Origin: Antitrichia curtipendula
Lineage: Eukaryota; Streptophyta; Bryopsida; Hypnales; Leucodontaceae
Reading direction: 5' to 3'
Length of the DNA stretch: 64,000 nucleotides
NCBI GenBank assembly: GCA_951230915.1
Contig: OX579637.1
Location: 6,324,001-6,388,000 of the forward strand
A model generated the notes under the pieces. That model was not told the DNA's origin, searched no databases, and saw nothing but the letters and a program-made list of their open reading frames with translations. Below, piece after piece: positions 55,443 through 64,000 of this stretch (positions are counted from its first letter, which is position 1; every line of letters begins with the position of its first letter). The translations under genes and the position numbers were made by a program.

Positions 55443-56479
55443 TTTTGATTAGTTGCAATTGTTGTTGGACTATATGCTTTTGTAAACATGTATGTATACC
55501 TGTAGATTATATATTTGATATTCAGGATTTAATGCAAATTTGTCCATTTCAAATCTTGATTTTCTATTGTTGAGGGCTCTTGGATATAAGGCTCTAGGAA
55601 ATAGGGCTCTTGTACATTAGAGGTTGGAGAAAAATCACATCAAAATTTAAATTACAAAATTTGTGGACTACAATTTCATTACACATAAATTGATTGTAGT
55701 TCAACATGTTATGCCATTTAAAACCGACCATCTTTGAAGAGGTCACTTCTTCAAATAGAACACGGAAAAAAAAATTTGGAAGATATCAAATTGGTTTAAA
55801 ATTTGAACATGGTTATGATCAAACGTTGTAATCTTCCAACTCATAAGTGATGCTGTTATGTTTTATTTTGCCGTTACACGAGCAGTATGTGTCTTTCTTT
55901 ACTATGCATTTTTTTGGAAATAATGAAGAAATTCCATATCCAATACAGAATATACTCAAAATATCTTACATTTTCACCATAGATGTATATTATGATTAAT
56001 AACATCATTATGTACACCGAAGTTGGCGTGCCATGCTAAAATCAGAGACATAACAAACCATACTTATAGGCCCAAAGTTCATATTGCTATAAAATAGTAA
56101 AAATTAGCATTTTTTCAAGTAATCCAATTGGAATAGAAAATGTATCTAATAAGCATACCAAGCATTAGGTAGACTCAAGATCAAGAAACGCCATTTGAAG
56201 TCATGAAATTCACATCAATAAAAAACTACAAGAAATGCCCAAAATTTACTTTAAGGGTGATTTGTGGATTAAGCATCTTCTTCCCTAGAAAGGTCAATAG
56301 CACCATAATGTAGTAAGTTGTAATACTATTTACCACAAATGTACTAAAGTGGCCTCCAAAAAAATAAATTAGATCCAAAAACATTTTTTCCATCCTTCAT
56401 TGATAGGTGAAGTCATCCAATGGACACCTAACATCCACAAGCGGCCCTAGAAAGAAAAAATAAATTTGCACACATGCTT
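55443..56479. other. AT-rich spacer downstream of cassette C2
   Basis: No gene is seen. 55650-55880 ('ATGTTATGCCATTTAAAACC', 'CTTCCAACTCATAAGTGATG') resembles 52790-52990, linking the direct repeats at 52-53.4 kb to the 3' region of this cassette type. Confidence 0.4.
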
Positions 56480-56484
56480 ATCCA

Positions 56485-56662
56485 TGGACCATGGTCGCAT
56501 TCTACTGGAGTCGCGGTCGCCCCACAAAAGGACATGCAGTCGCCTGGCGGGCACCCAAAGTCACCCTTCCTGGGGCTCGAGGTCGCCCTACTAGACCCAC
56601 GGTCGCCCCCTCACCCTGTACCCGAGGTCGCCCTCACCCACAACCCCTCTTGGACTATAAAG
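56485..56662 (+). promoter_or_regulatory. CCGCGG-type array and TATA box of the hAT gene
   Basis: The array words are AGTCGCGGTCGCCCC, CTCGAGGTCGCCC, ACCCACGGTCGCCCC and ACCCGAGGTCGCCC. They end just before GACTATAAAGCC (TATAAAG 56656-56662), which lies about 230 bases upstream of the ATG at 56890. This is the same arrangement as in the VDWS and kinase cassettes, here in front of a transposase. Confidence 0.65.
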
Positions 56663-56889
56663 CCTGAAGGGCAACAATTGCCTCTCATCTTGCTCCGGTG
56701 ATAAAACTCTTGTCTTGAATCCTCTAAAGAGGCTTCCTGCGGACGTTTTGGTTCTTCGGAGGGCAACAATCTAGCTTTGAGAGGTTCATAGGACCACTCT
56801 TGGCGGGTGGCTTTGTCATTACTTCTTTTGTTTGATCCGATTTTTTTGATAAAGTAATTTTTTTGTGCGACCTATTGCGGATCTATAAG

Positions 56890-59800
56890 ATGGCTGGCCG
56901 AGGTGGTGGGAGGACGACGCCTTCTAACGATACACATAGGGCCACAAAGGAGTGGGACCCTTGCCTCATAACGTACACTGAAGGTGATGCTTCCTTGTAT
57001 CTGAAGAAATGCAAATTCTGTGGGTGGAGCATAGTATTTGTACGGAAGAGGGCATTGACTCACTTTGGATTTGGCGCCACGCGCAGACAAGATCGTTGTC
57101 AACGTATCCCTGCAAATGTATTGGAAAAATTTAGGAACTGTATGGGGGTTGTTCCAAAATTCATGAGCTACAAAGAAATGTACAATGTGCCGATTGCACT
57201 CAATGCAGATGATGGTGTTGTTGTGCCCCTTGTTGAACCTGAAGTAGAGGTGGATTTTGAAGGGTCCGGGGACCCTAGTCGTATGAATGAACCATCAACT
57301 CCTAATCCAGATTCAGTAGATTCTACTCCAGCAATAGTAGAGAGAAGGAGGAATGTGCCTTCCATTTTCTGTCAAAGAAGTATGGATGAAGCATAACAAT
57401 TGGCCCTTAGACAGAAGTTAGATAAGATGTGGGCTTCCTTCTTCTATGAAGCCAACATAGCATTTAACATCGTGCAACATCCTGCGTTTATAAACGCACT
57501 GAGGGAAACCGCTATAGCTGGATTTGTGTATCAACCGCCATCATACAATGCAGTGCGCACGAAAATGATAGATGTGAAAAAGGCAACTGTAAAGAACATG
57601 GTCTCTGAGTGGGCAAGGAACTCTATTGACTAGTATGGAGCGACTATTTGTTCAGATGGATGGTCTGATACCAACACTCGTCCTTTGTTGAATATGATGC
57701 TCATATGTCCTGCTGGGGATGTCTTTTTGGGCTTGGTGGATAGTATAGGGGTGAGAAAGGACATTGCCTACACAACGGATATTATGGCACAATACATAGA
57801 CCAGGTTGGACCAGCAAACATTGTTCAACTATGTGCGGACAATGCCGCAGTAATGATAGGGGCCATGACAAGGTTGCAAGAAATGTACCCTCACATGTAT
57901 AAACAAGGGTGTGCAGCACACATTTTGGACTTACTTTTGGAAGACTAGTGAAAAGAAAATAAGGTGATTGAATTGGTAGAGGACTGTAGGAAAATTTGCA
58001 CGTTCATCAAAAAATACCAACTCACTTTGGCTTTGTTTCGAAAATATTCACCAAACAAGGTGTTGAGACTCTCTGCCTTAACGTGGTTTGCTTGCAACTT
58101 CCTCATGGTAGATTGTCTCGTGGACTGCAAGCAAGCGTTGCACAACGTGATTTTAGATGAGACATATGCACCTTTTGAGATGAATTTGTTTCAGCGGAAG
58201 AACGGATACGTAGTTCAAGGACGAGCCGTGCGTGTAAGGCAAAACATTCTTTCAGAAGCGTTCTGGGTGAAATGTGAGAATTTTCTACACATGGTACAGC
58301 CTGTGCTCCTTGCTCTTCGAGTGTTCGATGGGAAGATCCCGACAATTCCCAAAACTTTTATGGTGATGCAGAGCTTGAAAAAGCACGTGTATTCGTTGAG
58401 GAATGAGCCTTTATTTCTAAACCCCGTGATTGCAGACAAGTACAAGAAGCAGTTTGACGCTCGTTGGAAATTGATGCTGACAGATTTGCACTATGCAGGT
58501 GCATTATTGAACCCATATTATCTTGATATAGCAACCATTCAAAACAATGCTGAAGCCAAATCCGCCTTGAATCGAGTCATACGAAGACTGAGCGAGCCAT
58601 TGAGAGTGTTACCTGTGGAGGCAATGAGTGAGCTTGTGGAATTCAAAGAAAAGACAGACCCATTTGACCCTTTGATGGAGGCTTCTGATATCACTCAAGG
58701 TACACTACTGCCCCATTAGTAGTGGAACCATGTGGGTAGCAATGCTCTCCCAAAAATTGCAAAGAGAATTCTATCTTTGACATGCTCAGCATCTTCATGT
58801 GAAAGGAATTGAAGTATGTATTCATTTGTATATAGTAAAGTGCGAAATCACCTAGTCACATCCAAGGCGAAGGCATTGCTGTATATTTATGCCAACAGCA
58901 AGCTCGAACGTGAGAAACGTGGACACAATCCTGCCTTTTTTCATGATAAGTATCTAATGGATGGAGATATTGAAGAAGAGAACGAGGAGCCATTGTCTTC
59001 TGCTTGGGTTGCCAATAATCGTATGGAGGAAGAAGAGCGCTTGCACAAAAATCCTTGGGTTGGAATGATGTCTGCTCCTATTGACCTCCCTCCTAGACGA
59101 CGTTATGGTCACACTTTTACGAATGGCAATGATGAAAACAATTCTGGTGAAGAGGAGCCCCTACGTACACCAGAACAGAACCGCGTCTTTGCGTGGGATG
59201 AAGCTCCAACCACATATTCACCGCTACCGAGGGAAAGAACTTTTGATGACAACACCGAAGGTGTACAAAATCCAATGCTTGCACCAGAAGAGCCTACAGG
59301 ATCTTCGGTACTAGCACATCCATCTTCAAGCATGCCAATGAATCTCCAAAGCGCTGCACGAGTTATTGTGGAAAGTGAAAGAGAGAAAGAAACAGCACAC
59401 ATCGATGAGGTTGTACGTGAGGGGTGCCCAATTCTTGTAGCAGTGAATGCGCGTACCACCCGAATAACAGAAACAGTGGAGTACGATTCAGATGTGCCTC
59501 TACAAGCTATTCTGAATTTGAATCGTAATGCGTCCTTAAATCAAGGAGCAAGTCAAAACGTGGCTACGGTTACAAGGTCTACTTTGATCCATCTACCAAG
59601 GGCGCCGGTGCATCGAGGTCCACCACGGACCATTGATGAGGAAGTCCATGCCTCAGCTCCGCAATCCACTCAACCTTCATTAGCGTTAGGCCCAGGAGCA
59701 TCATCATTGGGCACGCGTAGACACAACAGTGGAAGAAGGAAGTGTATAAGGAGGGTTCACGAGGTGGTCTATAGAAATCCTAAACATCAAAACCAGGTTG

Positions 59801-60135
59801 TTCAACGGTTCAGCATGGGGGCGGAATGTTCCAATCAAAATGTCGGTCAATTAAGTGGAGGAGGGCGACACCGTGCACCCAACACTACTGGAACCACGGA
59901 TGTGTTGAGGCGCACAAAACGACTGGTGCAAACAGAGGGCGTTGCCAGTGTAGATACTGAAGTGCGGAATCTGAATTCAGAGGTAGAACGAGAGGTACAA
60001 AATGTACCAGTGCCAAGAGAAAAAGACGAGAACAAGAGCTCGACCGACAACAAGAATAGAGACAAGTCGCATGAAGATACAGACCCCAACGCTGATGAAG
60101 TGTCGAACGATGATGACTTTGACCCTAGTGAATAG
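56890..60135 (+). pseudogene. hAT-superfamily transposase with long C-terminal tail, seven in-frame stops, no frameshift
   Basis: One frame covers 1,081 codons from the ATG at 56890. The parts are: a BED finger ('LKKCKFCGWSIVFVRKRAL', 'HFGFG'); a linker with 'MDEA', TAA, 'QLALRQKLDKMW'; DUF659 ('PSYNAVRTKMIDV', 'YGATICSDGWSDTNTRPL', 'IVQLCADNAAVMIGA', 'GCAAHILDLLLED'); the hAT core; and the dimerisation region ('WNHVGSNALPKIAKRILSLT', 'CSASSCERN', TGA, 'FVYSKVRNHL'). The last TGA stands at the Trp of the conserved CERNW motif, and the TAG pair at 58717-58722 adjoins the usual WW of that region. Stops are TAA 57394, TAG 57631 and 57946, TGA 57949, TAG 58717 and 58720, and TGA 58810. A tail of about 400 residues, Ser/Thr/Asn-rich and acidic at its end, follows the dimerisation region; hAT proteins usually end near it. 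hAT transposases cut and paste DNA in the nucleus. It may once have mobilised other cassettes. Confidence 0.8.
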
Positions 60136-60639
60136 ATGTGGAGATAGTATAGTACTATCGTAAGGATTCAACATTCATTTTTTGTAGCAAAAATTTGTAG
60201 CTGAAGTTTACAATAGATTAATAGTTTATGTGTGAATTTTTTGTACATCTTCATATTAAAGTATGTGAGGCTGAGAAACACATAGGAAGGTTTGAATTTT
60301 TTTGGAGTGTGTAGACTTTCACAAGCATTGGAATGGTGACCATAACAAAGTAGTAGGAAGTGCAATGCAAATACAACTTCATTTGTATTCCCCGGACCTG
60401 ACCCATATATATATGAGTTATTAATATAATTATAATAATTATTGTAGACTCGTATTGGATTTTGTGCATTCATTCAAATAACAAGAATTGAATTCTACAT
60501 TTCCTGAGGTATATTATTCAAAATTGCAAATTGTGTAAGCCATTATGAATAAGCGGCCAATGTAATGCTTTTTAAGCATGTAGTTTTTAAAAAAATTTAA
60601 TAGATGTCATATTCAATTACAGCAGAGGCCACTAGCGGT
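60136..60639. other. 3' flank of the hAT gene, no gene seen
   Basis: AT-rich sequence with a TATATATA run near 60405 and ATTATAATAATTATT text. Minus-strand short frames have no motif. Confidence 0.35.
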
Positions 60640-60920
60640 TGCCTTTAGACCCGCGGTCGCCGCCTGAATCCTCCACCCGCGGTCGCCCTTCGACCCACAG
60701 TTGCCCTTTGACCCTCAGCCGCAGTTGCCCACACACCAGGTACCCGCAGTCGTCCCTTCAATCTCCCACCCGCAGTCGCCCAGCAATTCTGGACCCACGG
60801 TCGCCCATGCAAACCCGCAGTCGCCCCACTTCCTGAAGCTGCAGTCGCCCTGATGTTTGGACCCACAGTCGCCCTTCCCCGACCCGCACGCGCCCAAATC
60901 CGCAGTCGCCCAAGCTGACG
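60640..60920. repeat. CCGCGGTCGCC-type array without clear downstream gene
   Basis: About 15 imperfect copies of GACCCGCGGTCGCCC, in variants such as ACCCGCAGTCGCCC and ACCCACGGTCGCCC, run in plus sense. The nearest downstream coding trace is the decayed gene at 61697. No good TATA box is seen at the array's end. Confidence 0.7.
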
Positions 60921-61690
60921 TGGTTCTATCTTTCCACATCATTGCAGACAGTCAGACACGTAGGACAAATCCATTTACCATGGGATAAAAAAATTCAAAA
61001 CCCTAATTATTTTTGCGACGCATTTGTCGCCAATACATGACACTTGTCCTATACAACACGCCATGCGACACGTCCAATATGTCACCCAAAAACTCGTTCG
61101 ACAAGACAACCCTGAGTACTAGGTGACATTATTGTCTATGTATTTTCTAAAAATAGAAGTGTAGAAAATTAAAAGTTCTGATCTTTTAGGATTGTAAAAA
61201 ACATAGTGAGAATTTTGAAAATTAGGTTTAGGGAGTTTTAAAAAATTTGATTTTTTTGATAATTGGCTCGGATTTTATATATGGCATGTACATGATTCAT
61301 GTGAGAGTTTGGAAGTAGTATATTTTGGAAGCAGTCTTAATTATAGCAAGTTTAGTAAAATTTGACAATCTAGATGGTCAGTGAAAGCTAGAACTCTATT
61401 GTAAGAGGTTTGTTTTACTTTTGAAAAGTGAAAGAAGTCTATTGTGAATGAATCCTTTCACTTTTCAAAGAAAAAGACCTCCAATCATGTAAATTAAAGG
61501 TATATTTTACATTTAAAAAAAACAAATGAATTCTAATGTAATAGGTTGCTTTCACTTTTAGATATAAGTGTATAAATAGAGTAGCAAAAGCCATACAAAA
61601 TATTATTTGCATTCACCGCATTGGATGTATTTACAATTATTATTTGTTAATAAATTTGAAGTATTTGAATTATCTCTATAAAACATATGT
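60921..61690. other. AT-rich spacer, no gene seen
   Basis: Contains 'GACACTTGTCCTATACAACACG' type text and a short duplicated 'CTTTTGAAAAGTGAAAG' / 'CTTTCACTTTTCAAAG' inverted pair near 61421 and 61456. No coding support. Confidence 0.35.
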
Positions 61691-61696
61691 ACAATT

Positions 61697-62870
61697 ATGA
61701 AGAGAAAGAGAGGGAAAGGTAATATGACCATGAAGAACGAAGCTCATGCAAAAGCACGGTACAACAAATATTTGAAGAAAATGTTTGAAAAAATAGGTCC
61801 ACATGAAGATAATGAATGTGTTATAATTTCATGAACTCACAATTTAGAAGATATTGCTTTAATGCCATATTTAACTACTTTTGGACTTTTAAGGGAATTT
61901 TGGACTTTGTCAATCGTGAGATCTCCCGATGTCATAGATATCTAAAATCTAAACCTGTTGTACATTTTTCAAACCACCTAGTCCAAAATCTATATCATTT
62001 CTAGATTCATAAAATCTATAGAAGTCAAAATCTACGATTGTCGTAGATGTCCCTTTACCAATTTTGGACTTTTCAAAGTCCAAAAGTAGTTAAATATGGC
62101 ATTTTAGATGGAATGGTGATGGATGAGATTCTATCGGATTATCTCATGCTACACAAAAATAAAGTAGCCATCCAAGATAGCATATATAGAGGATACACCA
62201 TGGATCACTATGTCATGGGAGTATTAAAAACTTTGAAATCACTATAGATGAACGGGAAGAAGACCAAGTGGAGTTGGTCAAATGGATTGCAGAGTTTTAA
62301 TATGAATGAAGGACTGGTTTATGAAACTAAGACCATGCATGTACAAGAAAACTATAGATGAGGGATGACAAACTAGCATTCCATTACAGGGCCATATAGA
62401 GTTTATGAATCTTCAAGAATGCTCTGTAGGATTCACAAGTTTAGTTATTTATACAGTGTCTGAGTCGATGATTTCTACAATACCATCCATTTGAATCAAG
62501 ACCGCAGTTATTATGTGTTTAGGATTTGGGCATCTACAATAGAACAAAATGGGAGATTAGCACAGATAAGTGATGATTAGATTTTATTGTAATGGGGGGC
62601 ATTTTGTTCTTCCGCATTACAAAATTTGTGTCAACTTTGGACGTGAGATGGCATTGTTGAAATAACTTGGCAAGGAAAAACTGACTTCCACGGCACTTCA
62701 CAATCAAGAATGGTAGATGGATTTACTCGTGTTGGCACATCTGCCCAAATACCAAATTTTTTGGTAGATAGAGTTCAAAGTTTGATAAAACAGCAGAGTG
62801 CTGAAAAAGATGTGAAACTTATCCCTTGTACAAAACAAAAAGAAACTGTTGAGTAGAGATAAACATAAAT
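61697..62870 (+). pseudogene. Decayed unrecognised gene split by a foldback element
   Basis: Starting at an ATG at 61697, 'MKRKRGKGNMTMKNEAHAK' and 'ARYNKYLKKMFEKIGPHED' give a basic open segment up to a TGA at 61834. After the foldback at 61862-62104 coding-like text resumes: 'MDEILSDYLMLHKNKVAI', 'QDSIYRGYTMDHYVMGVLK', later 'GLVYETKTMHVQENY', 'GPYRVYESSRMLCRIHKF' and 'MDLLVLAHLPKYQIFW'. Stops are frequent. I do not recognise the family. The protein may have been a transposon or host gene; nothing decides it. Confidence 0.35.
61862..62104. mobile_element. ~243-base foldback element
   Basis: The left arm 'ATGCCATATTTAACTACTTT' is the exact reverse complement of 'AAAGTAGTTAAATATGGCAT' on the right, with related TGGACTTT / AAAGTCCA and ATCTACGA / TCGTAGAT blocks inside. 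No coding capacity. It interrupts the decayed gene of 61697-62870. Confidence 0.6.
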
Positions 62871-64000
62871 TATATGATAATATTAGATAAAGAAATAGTA
62901 GTTTTTAATCAAATGTTTTAGGAATTTATCAACTTTGAAAATATTATAATGTACCAATTTCTTACCCAATGGTTTTTATTTCCATTGTATGAACTTTTCT
63001 AATTTGAAGGATAATTTATTTCTTTAGCTTCTCAACAAGGTAGTATTTTTAGTTTCTATATTGGATATTTATTTTCATCTCCCCGTATTTCCATCTTATG
63101 CCATTTTATATCCCATGCCCTACTTTATTTATACTTTTTTATCCAAAGAAACCTTTGTCTGTGAAGACTTCCAATTTTTTCCACAAATGGGGTAGTATTT
63201 TAATTTTTTGGTTGGATACTTATTTTCATCTCCCTTATTTTTTTTCCATGCCACTCTATATCCAGTAACATATATTCTTCATATGTTTGAACCCCATGAA
63301 ACCTTATCCCCTCACTGCCAAAGGGGACCAGAAGTATCCTCACATAGTTTTAAGCCCATCCTAAAGCTTGAGACTTTTGCAACCATTGTCTAAATTGAAT
63401 AAAATTTGCTGAATTTTTTGTAACTCTATTTTAGTTTGTGTGGTAAAATGTTAGATCAATCAAATACGTGCTACTTGTTAATCGACTTGTTTAGAATTCC
63501 TACGTCTTCAAGGAATATCTAGAACATTTTGAAAATAACAAACATGAATTGTGGAAGATTTTGTACAACTACGACTAGTGTGAGCAATACCCTTTTGTCA
63601 TAGTTCTTCAAAATCTTCTAGAGCAATTTAGTAGAGGGGTAAAATTTTCATAGAATTTGTATACATTTTCTACACCACATAAGACACAGAGGTGCAAATT
63701 TGTGGGATCATTGGACACTTGTATAATCTTCTGCAATTTTTGGATTGTTTTCGCTTTCAATTTCAAAATAAATAAAAAATGGGACTGGCATATTGAAATC
63801 CTTATGCTTGTAGGCTTGTGCAGGATTCCTACATCTCTAGGAAGTGGCTTGAATGAATTTTTGAATCAAGAGGTAAATAATGTGGATGATTTTTTTTTGC
63901 TTTTATCAATGCAACTAATATGTTATAAGGTGATTGATTTCTCTCTTCTTCCAAAGACTTCATTTTGGACAACATATGAATAAAGCAGAGAGTACAGATG
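62871..64000. other. AT-rich end of window with a short duplication
   Basis: 'GGTAGTATTTT', 'TTGGATA.TTATTTTCATCTCCC' and 'CCATGCCA' occur near 63040 and again near 63190, a diverged duplication about 150 bases apart. Short open frames (for example 63657-63983) show no motif. No gene is supported. Confidence 0.35.

Noticed and set aside
1..64000. tRNA, rRNA or snRNA genes
   Set aside because: I looked for GGTTCGAATCC-type B boxes and conserved rRNA words and found none that fit; a covariance-model search would be needed to be sure.

Overview
The window looks like nuclear DNA of a plant (streptophyte), probably a repeat-rich, seed-free lineage, but this is an inference. It is AT-rich with long gene-free stretches, has short introns with GTAAGT donors and TGCAG acceptors, and carries plant-style hAT (BED/DUF659) and Mutator-like (SWIM) transposases. 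No rRNA, tRNA, bacterial operon or CRISPR array was seen. All coordinates and exon models were worked out by eye.

Layout. 1-5.8 kb: a multi-exon gene ending in an FCP1-like (HAD) phosphatase domain, with a recurring AGATCTCC palindrome in its introns, then a decayed FCP1-like remnant. 5.9-7.4 kb: a truncated hAT gene and a GC-rich array. 8.8-12.5 kb: a minus-strand gene with an N-terminal 'VDWS' domain, coiled coils and a RING-H2 finger behind a TATA box and a GC-rich array. 14.7-17.9 kb: another TE-like gene flanked by TCCGGA-rich arrays. 19.3-23.3 kb: a nearly intact Mutator-like transposase. 24.7-33.9 kb: two adjacent, possibly joined, intron-rich genes. The second combines a ParB/sulfiredoxin-like DGNHR domain with a degenerate N4/N6 DNA methyltransferase domain, and 34.5-38.7 kb is a decayed tandem copy of it. 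38.9-56 kb: three more genes of the 'VDWS' family and a protein-kinase gene, alternating with GC-rich promoter arrays. 56.5-60.1 kb: a long hAT gene behind the same kind of array. 60.6-64 kb: one further array, a decayed gene split by a foldback element, and AT-rich sequence.

Three signals stand out. (1) A dispersed family of 72-base hairpins, mostly in introns: the centre CAGTCGGATCCGACTG and the GGGGGTC/GACCCCC ends are conserved, while the arms between and outside them differ between copies but stay self-complementary within each copy. (2) A family of expression cassettes in which GC-rich arrays built on short palindromes (CCGCGG, TCCGGA, CGGTCCG) lead into a TATA box and a long single-frame ORF. 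The shared leader drives different cargoes (VDWS/coiled-coil/RING proteins, a protein kinase, a hAT transposase). (3) A strong bias in in-frame stops: several long frames contain only TAG and no frameshift, and one contains only TGA. The simplest reading is decay by cytosine methylation at CHG/CG sites, but readthrough has not been excluded.

How the parts may work together is inference. The ParB-methyltransferase-like protein and the upstream NLS/SUMO-interaction-like protein look nuclear. The RING, kinase and coiled-coil proteins look like cargo or accessory proteins of mobile cassettes that share cis-elements. Most copies are broken, so only the Mutator-like transposase, the ParB-methyltransferase gene and perhaps the 39.4-42.0 kb VDWS/RING gene are candidates for function.
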